Assembly: GCA_050084985.1 (NCBI GenBank)
Contig: JBITNC010000001.1
Location: 177,258,001-177,322,000 of the forward strand
Length of the DNA stretch: 64,000 nt
DNA from: Nageia nagi
Lineage: Eukaryota; Pinophyta
Direction: 5' to 3'
A program made the translations under genes and the position numbers. Under the pieces are notes generated by a model. It saw only the letters and a list, made by a program, of their open reading frames with translations. It had not been told where the DNA came from and made no database searches. Positions 10,559-21,051 of this stretch are shown here, piece after piece; within the stretch, counting starts at the first letter, position 1; each line of letters opens with the position of its first letter.

Positions 10559-11721
10559 TGTTGATTAGGATTGTGTAATATGTGCGCCATGAACACTCTC
10601 AACCAAAGTAAATCAAGAATAGACTATGGTGACAGTCTGATCTCCAGAGAAGGCCGGTTCCTTATCTATTGGGTATAAGAGAAGTAACAGGAAAGAAAAT
10701 AAAAGGAGTAGAGTGCGAGGAATTTAAGCAAAGGGCTTAGGGTAACAAGAGAGAAAGTAAAGGTGAATCACTAGTTCAGCGCGGGCTTTCACAGAGTGTG
10801 AAACCTTGGCCTGAATCTAGTGTAGTAGCTACAATACAAGCTCTCACTCTCTAGTAGTTTCCCAGCTTTACTCTACCATGTATGCAGATACAGTTATGCT
10901 AACAGCTCATAATTATCATCCAGGAAACATGCCAAGCTGCCATAATGTAACCTAATTAAGAATAACAATTACAAGTGCTAGACAAGAAAGGTCAAGATGA
11001 TATCATATTACTGGTAAAAACTGTCGATCTTAGACAACAAATGTAAAGAGCAAAAATAGGGCTTTCGACCCTTCTTCACTTTATTTTCATACACTTATAC
11101 TGAAAAAATAACAATTACAAGAAAATGAAAATAGAATGGTTACAAAAAATAGCCTCAAGATTTTGGCCACTTCAAACTATCATCATCTATATATGCCACT
11201 TGTCCGAATGTTACAAAACTGAGAAGGTCATGGAAGGTAACATCTTCTCAAAACTAAGATTTCGCCTTTCGTAGGTATCACCTCCTCTAGGATCTATTTC
11301 TTACCAAAAATGTGACTATCTTTTCCTCCGTGACATCATCATTTTATTCTAGAACACTTTACTTTTAGAACACTTAATTTATGGAATCCGGCTCTTCAAT
11401 TATCTCTTGTTGACCTCACCTCCTCCGAAACCCAGTCTTTTCCAAAACTACGATTATCCTTTCTTCTGTGATGTCATCATTTCACTCTGACACACTTTAT
11501 TCACTGACTCTAGCTTTTCAATTACCCCTTGCTGACCTCACCATCTCTGGAACCCGATCTTTACCAAAACTATGACTATCCTTTCTTCTGTGACATTATC
11601 ATTTCGCTCCGGCATGCTTTATTTGCTTTAAAAAAACTCTCAGGGATCTTAAAATGAACTCATGATTGAAAGTAAAGTACATCGAGGCTTTGTTAAAGAA
11701 TTTATTATGTATAGATATACA
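10559..11721. mobile_element. Nested solo LTR (1163 bp) inside copia RNase H
   Basis: The insert has TG...CA ends (TGTTGATTAGG at 10,559; ATATACA at 11,721) and a perfect 5-bp target duplication GTGCA (10,554-10,558 and 11,722-11,726). Removing it and one duplicate makes the host RNase H read NPIFHECTKHIEI without a break, so the boundaries are exact. No internal coding region is present and a single LTR-sized block remains, which fits a solo LTR. If it is oriented on the minus strand, its tandem repeats (11,275-11,625) fall in the U3 half, where LTR enhancers usually lie. A short complete non-autonomous element cannot be excluded. Confidence 0.85.
11275..11625. repeat. Three ~122-136 bp tandem repeats in the nested LTR
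   Basis: Units begin at about 11,275, 11,411 and 11,533 (phrase acctcacc or a close variant). Each continues through a run like ccaaaac.a.ga.tatcctttc and then GTGACATCATCATTT, GTGATGTCATCATTT or GTGACATTATCATTT. Each therefore carries a TGACATCA/TGATGTCA-type sequence that resembles plant bZIP binding sites. Confidence 0.7.
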
Positions 11722-11726
11722 GTGCA

Positions 11727-12110
11727 CTCATGGAAAATAGGATTACAAACCATCTTTAGTACACTTTGATCATCGTAATATAGAACTATAAGGTATTTTT
11801 GTAGAATTCTAATGTCTATTAAAATATAATGTTACCATATTACTTCACAAATAACATTAGCTACAACACAATATTCTAACTCTATGGTAGACTTGGATGT
11901 GATGCTCTTCTTCTTACTATTCCATGAAATTGGTCCAGATCCAAGGAAGAAAACATATCCTGTCATTGATCTCCTATTATCCAAGGATCTTCCATAATTT
12001 TTGTCTATGTATCTAGTAAGTATGAACTTATCATTATTTTTGTACTCTTGACCATAGTTATCAATTCCATGAATGTATTTGAGAATATGCTTTGTCATGG
12101 TCTAATGGAT
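11727..12110 (-). pseudogene. Copia RNase H domain
   Basis: Minus-strand reading includes LKYIHGIDNYGQEY, TRYIDKNYGRSLDNRRS, TGYVFFLGSGPISWNSKK, STIELEYCVVANVICEVIW, then (with a stop) YDDQSVLKMVCNPIFHEC. These match the copia RNase H core: the catalytic D of SDAD is present as YIDKNY, ISW.SKKQ appears as ISWNSKK, and the E of STAEAEY is present as IELEY. The domain is cut by the nested LTR at 11,722 and resumes at 10,553. Confidence 0.8.
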
Positions 12111-13080
12111 CTTATTTGGTTCATACATGAATCATTAAAAATAACAAATGATATAGTAAATATCTAGCCTAGTGTGTGTTAGGTAAATTATCCCTCTAAT
12201 CAGTTGATGGTAGATAGTTGTATTAATAGATGGTGAAAAATCATGGTATGACAAATGTAAACCAAGTTTAATTGGCATGGATATCAATAGGTAATTTTTC
12301 ATATTTAATTTATCCAAAAAATCATTGTGAACTCCATTTGTGAAATAAATATGTGATCTTGCATCTACCATACCTTCAATCTAAAGCAATAGTGAAGTAA
12401 ACCAAGGTTGGTCATATCAAATGATATTTTGAGATCATCTTTGTAAGATGAGATCAACTCCTCAATACTACTTGTGATAAAAAAATCATTGATAAATAAT
12501 ATAATAATCATAATATCCCTTCATGTTATTGAAGGTAGAGGTTAGGATCATACAAACTCCTAGTGAATCCATTTTGTAGTAGTTGCTCATCAATTTTAGT
12601 ATACCAAGCTCTTGAATCCTATTTCAAGCCTTACAAAGATTTGATCAATCTACATAATTTTTCTTTAATTATATCAATCATGAACCCTTTAGGTTGCTAC
12701 ATGTAGATGTCTTCCTCTAAGTTTTTATTCAAGAAGGCTTTCTTCACATCCATCTGATGGAATTTTAAGCCAAATTGTGCAACCATTGCAAAAGAAATTT
12801 TGATGGTCTTCATCTTAGTTGTGGGAGAAAAAGTCTCCTCATATTCAATACCTTCCTCTTATGCATATCCTTTGGAAACTAATTGAGCCTTGTGCTTATC
12901 GAGTGTCCCATTAGTTTTGTACTTTATTTTGAATACCCATTTGCATCCAATAACCTTCTTTCTAGGTGGAAGTTCTACTAGCTTCCATGTACCAATTTTT
13001 ATCAATACATCATACTCAACTTACATGGATGAATTCTAATGTAGTATATTGGTGGCTTCATTAACCATTTCAGGTTTAGG
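12111..13080 (-). pseudogene. Copia reverse transcriptase domain
   Basis: With stops ignored, the minus strand reads QMDVKKAFLNKNLEEDIYM, QPKGFM, SRAWYTKID, ILFINDFFITSS and TTIYHQLIRGIIYLTHTRLD. These are the standard copia RT landmarks: MDVKTAFLNG, QPxGF, YVDDLLITG and the YR.LVG.L.YL..TRPD block. The catalytic YVDD is changed to FIND. Several frameshifts separate the pieces. RT would copy element RNA into DNA; this copy is dead. Confidence 0.8.
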
Positions 13081-13183
13081 TTTATTTATAATTGTGCTCA
13101 TTAGTACCAAATTCACCTCCTCATAAGCTTCGTGTCCTTAGTCTAAAAGTGGAATTATTTGATGGAGCACTCATGTTTGGATC

Positions 13184-14200
13184 CTATAGTATCTTATGGT
13201 ACCATTTTAGTATTCTAACATTATCATATGGAAAATTTATAATTAGAGCTTCTCTCTCATCATCCTCATTATCATAATTGATTATGGGACCACTATTAGG
13301 TTTAGGTACTATTGTAGGTGGACTAGTTGAAGATTCACCACTCTCATCAAAAATTGCATCTTTACTTATATAAATTTTTTGTGTAGTAGGATCCATGAGT
13401 TTGTATCCTCTAGATTCACTACTATACCTGAGAAGAATGCACCTCGTGGACTTTTCATCCAATTTTTTTTTTTCTCTTTCCAAGCAATGTTAATATATAG
13501 AGTATAACCAAATGTTTAAAGATATGAGATAGATGGTTTCACTCCTATCCATGCTTCTTTATGTGTCATCTAATCAAGAGCTTTAGAAGGCGATCTATTT
13601 AGTAGATATACTACAATGTTTACTAAATCATCTGAAAATTTTCTATTCATCTTTGCATCATTTAGCATACTTCATGCCATTTCAACTATGATCCAATTTT
13701 GCCCTTAAAAAACCCTATTTTGTTGTGGTGTGTAGGGTGTGGTCAACTATTGCCAAATTCCATGTTACTTCTAGAATGCCAAAAACTCATTTGATATGTA
13801 TTCTCCACCTCAATCTAAGTAGAAAACATGGATTTGATTACTAGTGGCATTCTCCACATGAGCTTTAAACTCTTTGAAATATTAAAAAGTTTCATCCTTT
13901 ATTTTCAATAGGTACACCCTTATTTTTCTAAAGTAATCATGAATTAACAAAAGAAAGTATTTACGATAACTGTTACTAGCACTCATGGGTCCACACAAAT
14001 TGATGTGAATCACATCAAGAGGTCTTGTAGCATTATGTGTGATAGCCTCAAATGGAATTTTGTGCTAATTACCTATGATGCAAGTAGAAAAAATATTAGT
14101 ATGAGAAGAAAGAGATTGGAGGCCATATACTAAATTCTTCTTTTGTAGAGTGATTGGATAATTTATATTCATATATCTAAATCATTTATACAAAAGAGTG
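13184..14200 (-). pseudogene. Copia integrase domain and C-terminal linker
   Basis: From right to left on the minus strand: a degenerate zinc-finger part (FSTCIIGN.HKIPFE); the catalytic core HINLCGPMSASNSYRKYFLL with the first Asp of the usual DLCGP replaced by Asn; YLD.GGEYISNEF with the second Asp; and TPYTPQQNRVF, followed by a region where the catalytic Glu is not conserved. The linker (13,483-13,184) is open for 99 codons and carries LDEKSTRCILLRYSSESRGY and KIYISKDAIFDE, typical of copia proteins just after the integrase. Confidence 0.8.
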
Positions 14201-14229
14201 GTGACATTCATAATGTGAATATTGAGTTC

Positions 14230-15517
14230 CTAATTGTTGTAAGCTACAATATCAAGTAGAAACATCTTCCTAAATCCTTGAGATTTTTCTACAATTTGAT
14301 AATCTATGGATTTATCTCGAATAAACCAAATATTCTTTCCATTCATAGTGTTGAACTCTATCTTAAAATTATTATCTAGTATCTGATTAACTGATAAGAG
14401 GTTGATCCCTAACACACACAAGATCTCTTTAATATGAAAGCTATTATTTACAAGATGTATTTGAACATTACCATTACCGTTAAATTCATGTTATGTGTCA
14501 TTGTCCAAATGTACTTAAATAGGATGTGATTTTTCAACCAAAGAAGCAAACCAATACTTTCATCCACTAATATTATTAGAAGAACCATAATTAAAATACC
14601 AAGTGGATGAAACTATGAATTTCTCTTGATGAACAAGAAGAAGATTATCAAATTTATTAATCACTTCTTCAACATCATTATAAATATTTTCTTATTGTTA
14701 TCTTTGTGGAGGTGGTCTTCTTTATTTCCACTCCCATTGATTCTTAGGATTTGGTCCTTTTTTATTTTTATTCTTATTTCTTGAAGAGACTTAAGTAAAG
14801 AATTGTACCAACAATCTTGCAATTCATACTCTTTCTTTCCATAAATCATAAAATCCTTCTTCTACTTATCATTGGACTGTGAAAAGTTTTTACCTTTGCC
14901 TTTCTAATAGAAGAGCTTCTTGCCTCTTTGATTGGACATCATGGCTTTTTTCTCTTCATGAGAAGTCAATTTGAAGCTTCTTATTGTTGCAACATGTTTA
15001 TCGACTCTTCAAAGTTAGGTGTTTATTCTAGGATGTTCAATGTTGTCATAGAGGTACAATATATCTCTGGGAGTGCTTTCAAGATAATGGGTGCAATGAT
15101 CATATCTTCCACCATCTCACCTAATTATAGTAAGGGGGTGTGAATGGTTGCAACTCTATAAATAAAGGATTCAATTTGTTTACCACTTTTTAATTTCAAG
15201 ATATGTAATTGTACTTAGAAATGTAGAATTTGATTTTGATTCTTTGATGCAAACACTTATTGTAATGTTCTCAATTCTTTGGTATAATATTTGGTATCAA
15301 TGCTATGCAATATGATTGTACAAGCTTTTCTTATTTTAGAATCAAACTTTGTTTGGGCTTCATTGGCTATCATTGGAAAAGTCTCTTTTCAAGTTAAAAT
15401 TTTCCATAATTCTTTGAACTCTAAGGTTTCTTAAATCTTCATTTTCTAGGAGGCATAGTTACTACCCTTCAAAAAATTTGAATCAATCAACAAAATTTTT
15501 GGGGCTATCTAGGCCAT
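14230..15517 (-). pseudogene. Copia gag and protease/GAG-pre-integrase
   Basis: The gag start is the minus-strand ATG at 15,517. It is followed by PKILLIDSNFLKGSNYAS then KMKI, a copia gag N-terminus with the usual NY.SWK.KM where the Trp codon has become a stop. Later pieces (KFDSKIRKACTIILHSID, ILKLKSGKQIESFI, SINMLQQ) resemble the UBN2-type gag body. Near 14,421-14,230 LGINLLSVNQILDNNF matches the block after the protease (NLLSVGQL). No intact protease DSG motif or zinc knuckle was found. Confidence 0.7.
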
Positions 15518-16170
15518 GTTTATTTGCAAAGAAAATGTACTCTCTTTAGAGTTTTGCAAAAAAAATTATCACCTTGAAAGATTCTTTAAAGTTTTTTTAA
15601 TCTCTAAGGTATTAATTTAAATCATATGATAATTTTTGAATTTAGAACATGTCAAAATTAAATAATTTAAATGATGGAGGGTTTACAACTTGAAATTTTC
15701 TTGCAGATTTTTATATTTGCCAATACACCAAAGGGTTCTTCTTTGTATAAATAATGAATTCACTTTGTTTTGTGAGAATTTAATGTTTCCTTCACCTTTA
15801 ATGAATTAAATATTTGGATTAAGTCTTGAAAATAATCTATTGTGTATTTTAATTTGACTCCTTTATAAAAATATTAACTTCTTTCAACTGAGAAAAATTA
15901 TTAGATCTCCTCCAATGTTTAATTCGCACTAAAAATTATATTTATTAGTTAATGATTTATTTGGACAAATATTATGATCAGCCATTTGTCAGTAAAACAT
16001 CACCAAACTAGGAATGCATGCATGCCTATGGCCATGCAAGTATAAACATATTAAGTTTATATATGAGTTGATAAAACCATCAAGTTTATCTAGGTTTAAG
16101 TATAGGTTGATAAACCTATCAAGTTTATTCTAAAAAAATATTAAAAAAAAAATTGAATTGTTAGATTCAT
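15518..16170. other. A+T-rich stretch upstream of copia gag
   Basis: This is where the copia leader and 5' LTR should lie. I found neither a primer-binding site nor a copy of the 10,367 LTR, and no coding similarity. Confidence 0.4.
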
Positions 16171-16179
16171 AAAAAGAGC

Positions 16180-16240
16180 TTGCCAAGATTTGAACTCAGA
16201 CCACTAGATTGAGAACTAAATATTTTAACCACTATGGCAT
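16180..16240 (-). repeat. tRNA-like sequence, possibly a SINE head
   Basis: On the minus strand, TGCCATAGTGG resembles the RNA polymerase III A box (TRGCNNAGTGG). About 29 nt later, AGTTCAAATCT resembles the B box (GGTTCRANTCC), and the segment ends CTTGGCA, which can pair with the TGCCA start. It is too degenerate for a functional tRNA. It could be a tRNA pseudogene or the head of a tRNA-derived SINE. Flanking A+T-rich sequence holds recurring GATAAA/TTTATC phrases. Confidence 0.45.
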
Positions 16241-17910
16241 GTGTCAATGATAAAATCCATGGTTAAGATTTAATTTTTTATATCATTGGATGATAAACCT
16301 AACATGTTTATCTACATAAGATGATAAAGTCAATGTGTTTATCTATGAGCTGATAGTAGGTAAACTTGATGGCCAATTTATACATACAGTGGCCAATCAA
16401 TGCAAGCTTTCTTAGTTTATCAAAAAAAGAGGGGTCCATAAGATACCAACCAAAAATTGGCTATGATAAACGTATTGATTTTATCATAGGTGATTAATGG
16501 GTCAACAACAATGTTAGGGATAATTATGCATTTCACTTTGTTGGGTTATTACAGAATCATGGTAGGTAAAGACTTTATGAAATAAAATATTTGCTTGAGG
16601 GTGTTGTGTGTGTAACGGGCATAGAGGGGTGCAGTTATAGACCAGGCTTTTGATGATAAAGATACCACTCTCTACATTCATAAAGAAGGCTTCAAATCCT
16701 ACATTCCTTACAAACATAGAGGTAATACAAGTGGGAGGAGGAGAACATTTTTATGGACTACAATATTTCATAGGACTATTGTTTGAGAAGCATGATTTGA
16801 GAGATCATGATAGTCAAATATTTAGAGAAAATAAAGTATTTGGAAGAAAAGGTTTCATTCCACTTCCAAGCAAAATAACCTTTAGTATCAAGCATGGGAG
16901 GTAGTTTCATGGAGTGAAGTTATCATAGAATGGATGCAAAAGGTGTGGGAGGAAGTGCTATGTAATGTACAACTAGCTTTATACAAATACAAATAAAAAC
17001 TACTCTTTATTTTTCAACACATTCTCAACTCTTGGAAGATGGATGGCAGGTTGAGTATGTGTAAAGGTATGCAAGTATCATTTTTATTTGATGTGAGTAT
17101 CACTACTAGATAATGTTTCTCCTTATGGGAATATAAAGATTGGTTGTAATGCAATACAGATCCACACTACTCTTCTACACTATTCAACAATAAAATGATT
17201 GTGTTTCTCATTCTTGTAAGGGTTATGGACACTCCTTTGTAAATCTTAAGGCTCCTAATATTTTCTAAACAACAACCATCCAAAGCAAGGTAGGTTGTAT
17301 GCATAGAAAAAAATCTCACTTTCTATAGATCTACAATTTCTTATTCTTCACAACAATCATCCCTTGGTCATGGATAGTAACTTTTGATAGAGATTGTGTA
17401 ATATTCATGCATTCATAAATCATAACTAATCAAGTCACTAAGGATGAACCATTTTTCTCAGTTCAATTTCTAGTATGAAGGTTGACACCTTATCTAATGG
17501 GCCATAGTCCTCTCAAGGGAGTGTCTAATACACTAATTTTTGAAAGAGTAGGGTGCAGGAAAGAGGTAAAATATAAGAGTGCATGAAAGTAGTTAAAATG
17601 AACATCCTTGACTAGCATAAGTTTCCTCAAGTAGAACGTTTGAAAGAATGCAAAAATTAATAGCCAAAAATTGTATCACCTTAACTACCAATCCTAGCCA
17701 AATATAACACTAACCCAATACTCATCCATAAATCTAAAAAACATATACCAAAGTATACATAATAATTTAAGCACATACATGAATAAATAATTGATGAAAG
17801 ATCAAACATGTCAACCTAGCAACAAAGGTTGATCATCTTTTTAGAAATGGGGAGGATTTGATGTCGAATAAGAAAGCATAGATATGGAACTCATTACCTC
17901 CCCCATAGTC
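16241..17910. other. Unassigned sequence
   Basis: Recurrent short phrases around GATAAAC and GTTTATC occur between about 16,040 and 16,480. An 84-codon open stretch (16,650-16,904, plus) resembles no family I know. Nothing else was recognised. Confidence 0.35.
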
Positions 17911-17914
17911 CAAA

Positions 17915-18400
17915 TTTATTGAAATAGGGATGGATTACTTTACCCTTGATGCCCAACATACATGGGTGATGGCGTATCATTTGGTGTTGCTCAATAATAT
18001 ACGTTGGAAGAAAAAAGTGAACATGTCAAATTTCTTATTTATGGAACTTGAAAGAGTAGCAAAAATATTTCAGAAAGGTAGTATGAAATTTTCTTTGTAC
18101 CAAGGCCTCTTCTCTATGGTGTTAAAATTCATGCTCATGAAGGGAGGATGGATGAAAAGAATGTTAGTGTGGAAGTGATCTAGCATGGAGGAGACTTCTC
18201 ATAGAGATAAAATGGAACTCTTGAAAGTGGAAGAAGAGATGGAGGTTGACCACTTTATGGGGCTAATTGATACAAAGAAGTTTGTGATAAAAGGGAATGA
18301 GCATGTGATCAAGTCCTAATATGGAATTAAGAATTATCATATGAGGAAGAAATCAATACCATATGTGGTTCTCTCAAATGAGAAAGTTTTACAAGAAGAT
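17915..18400 (+). pseudogene. Decayed ORF of unknown family
   Basis: From about 17,915 the plus strand reads KFIEIGMDYFTLDAQ, then AYHLVLLNNIRWKKKVNM, FLFMELERVAKIFQKGS and LFSMVLKFMLMKGG. After one stop it continues in the same frame with a hydrophilic stretch (MELLKVEEEMEVDHFMG) to about 18,330. The continued frame and residue usage look like a former protein rather than noise. I do not recognise it; a transposon-encoded protein is one possibility. Confidence 0.3.
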
Positions 18401-18945
18401 TGTGGATCATAGGGACCAAAAATGCCATTAGGAAAATAAAAACAAAATACAAGTTAAACCAAACATGTGGGATTAATAAAGTAAAGGTAGAAATACTTCA
18501 TAGAAGCATGGAGAATTATGTGGAAATGATAGAAGATGAATACTAAGTAGAGTAGTTATGCATCAAGATTATGAAGAATGCCCAACATCACTTGGAAGAG
18601 GTTCCAATCTGTATGGAGGAATTAGAGGTTTAACCTATATCTAATGTCATCTTAATTTGTTAAGGCTATGTTTTTTTTGTATCTATAAGGCTTGTATAGG
18701 TAGTAGGTTAATATTTATGCAATTAGAATTTTGATAGATATACTTGTTTCCCAACAACTATATGATTTTTATTGAAGACATTAAAGAATATATGTAAGGT
18801 TGGAGATCCATTAAAAATTCCACCATCCAACTTTAATAAAAAAAATTATTAAACTTAATAAATGATAAAATAAAATATCAAATATAATACTTTTCCATGA
18901 AGGTCCAAAGTCTTAATCCTCATGAGCCATCTATTGACATAAAAT

Positions 18946-20388
18946 TGTTTCAAAATGGATTTTGGAGTCTTAAAAAAGGTGATTTTTCAATTTTCTAATT
19001 TTGTTGATTGTTCTCTTCCATATTAAAGAGCTCTCTTCCATTATTCCAACCCTTCAAATGGAAAAGAAAATAGAGCTATAGTTTGTAAGTTATAGCTTTT
19101 CAAAATTTGAAGTTAAATATATTAAAAAAATGTATGAAAGACTCTATTAGTGGACTCATCGGGAGCATATTAGGTTGATTCAAAGCTTAAAATTTGAATC
19201 AATTGTACTTTTTATTATGGTGAACTTATGGTTAAAAGTGTAAGGCATTTGGATCAAAGATTTTAAAGTTATGAGGATTGTAAAATGATAAATTCTCATT
19301 CTACGTTCATGACAGTCAAAATTTGATAGCTATCAGGTGCAAATCTACATTAGAGACCAACTTGATGAAGATGTTGGGAGCTACTAGTAAAGAGTTAAGG
19401 TGTAAAATTTGGACCAACAAAGATATACATATCCAACAAACCCTAGATTAAAATTCATGACATTTTAAAGTACAGTCATGAAGTTGTGGTCATGACAAAA
19501 TGGAATCAGAAGTAGTTTTGATAGTTTAGGAAAATCCAAAAAAATAGGAGAATATAACCATATAAGGCCAAAATAATGCTACATGAATTGTAAAATATGG
19601 AGGATATTATTGTAGGATAATATGGAGAGGATGAGAGAGCATATTACAAAGGAGGAAAAATAACAAATATTATCTTATCACTATGCACCATAAACTCCAA
19701 ATTTGTAATCCCTTAATATTATAAAAGGGAACATGGAGTATGAAAAAAATGCTTCTTTAGTGGGTTTTCCTCTGAAGGGAAAAGAGTGTGTAGAGAATGT
19801 AGAAACTCCATGGGTTATAAACTCCATGGACTAAATAATTGCCATGAGAGTAAATATGGAGGCACATTCAAGAATCTATGTAGTCTCAAAACCATGGACA
19901 AGATCATAGCCATGGATAAGAAAATAATGGGATAAAAGCATTACCATAGAAGAAGAAAATCATGGACAAGATAATTGCTATGGAGAAAGAAGTGGAAGAC
20001 ATAATTGTCATGATAAAAAAAAAAAGGAGACAAGGAGTAGTTTTGAATATCTTGACCCGAGGAAAGAGACATGGGACTATGCTCAAGGAATTTCATTGAA
20101 AAGAGAGTCATCTTCAAGAAAGGGATTTAGCACGGCCTACAATGATCAAGTGATTCAGCTTTGAAAAATAAAATAGTGAAGCAAGAATTATCATTCAAGC
20201 AATATTGTAAAATGGGTACCTATAATAATGGATTACAATTTGTTGGATGTAGATCACATCGATCGAATTGAAGTAACTATGTATGTACATCATTTTGTGT
20301 GTTTTTATTTGATGTGCATTTTTATTTTCTCAAGCACTAAAATGAACAAAGTGTGAGATCCAAAATAGATCCTAAAGTAGGGTTTACA
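18946..20388 (+). repeat. 5' LTR of the large-LTR element
   Basis: Starts TGTTTCAAAATGG and ends near TAGGGTTTACA. It holds a TATA box at 19,720 and, downstream of it, several variants of a CCATGGACAAGATCAT-type phrase (about 19,810-20,030). Confidence 0.75.
19720..19727 (+). promoter_or_regulatory. TATA box in 5' LTR
   Basis: TATAAAAG followed by GGAACATGGAGTATG, conserved in the other LTR at 21,834-21,841; the likely core promoter. Confidence 0.6.
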
Positions 20389-20396
20389 GATCAAGT

Positions 20397-20408
20397 TGGT
20401 ATTAGAGC
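20397..20408 (+). promoter_or_regulatory. Primer-binding site (initiator-Met type)
   Basis: TGGTATTAGAGC differs at one position from the plant initiator-Met primer site TGGTATCAGAGC and lies a few bases after the 5' LTR end. Confidence 0.75.
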
Positions 20409-21037
20409 AGTTCTTTTATTGAGAACTGTTGGATCTTGTTTAGAAAAAGAGTGAGTGCTTTATTTATGAAGTTCATATTTATGCCTACTCTGGATTTAAG
20501 AGAACCTAATCTTATGGAAGAATAAATTGGATTCATTATTTGGAAGCTTGAATGGTTGAGGTAAAATTTCACTTTTGAAGTTAGCAATTTTTATTAGCAT
20601 TTAATGAAATCTTTCCATCATAAAATTATATCAACATAAATTCTGGTAGGAAGAAGGGCCCATCTTCTCGGTAGTTATGATGACTGAGGAAGTTATGTTG
20701 GAATTGAAAATTTCTTTGAATGCTTAGTGATTCTTTGATAATACAAAGTGATGTACCTGAGATGCCAAGTGAATTCAAATTGATGAGCAAATTCAAGAAG
20801 TTGATCTTGAGTCACATTGTGAGTTTGATTTGAGAATAGACTACATGTTGTTGCTACTAAGTAGTCAGGAGAGCTATAGTACTTGATTCTACTCATTGTA
20901 TCAATTTGGGAGAGATGAACATCTACAAAGATAATGATAAAAAAAGAAGGTGATTATAAGAAGGGATAGATCTGAAAGTATGTGTGAGGATTATTTCCTA
21001 TTATTTTGATCCCAATGCTTGTGGGACCAAAAGCCCA
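20409..21037 (+). other. Interior of the large-LTR element
   Basis: No gag, protease, integrase or RT motif can be read in any frame. The plus strand is purine-rich in its last 150 bp. It probably holds only packaging and dimerisation signals of a parasitic element. Confidence 0.5.
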
Positions 21038-21051
21038 TAAAATGGGATGAG
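21038..21051 (+). promoter_or_regulatory. Polypurine tract
   Basis: TAAAATGGGATGAG directly precedes the TGATTC start of the 3' LTR, the expected plus-strand primer position. Confidence 0.55.

Larger units (their letters stand above)
10205..15517 (-). mobile_element. Decayed Ty1/copia retrotransposon, minus strand
   Basis: Read on the minus strand, gag (from 15,517), protease/GAG-pre-integrase, integrase, RT and RNase H follow in the copia order. They end at a polypurine tract (10,368-10,377) and an LTR starting at 10,367. Every domain has stops and frameshifts. Right of gag I could not find a matching 5' LTR or primer-binding site, so the 5' end is lost or unrecognisable. A separate LTR (10,559-11,721) is inserted inside the RNase H region. 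Confidence 0.85.
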
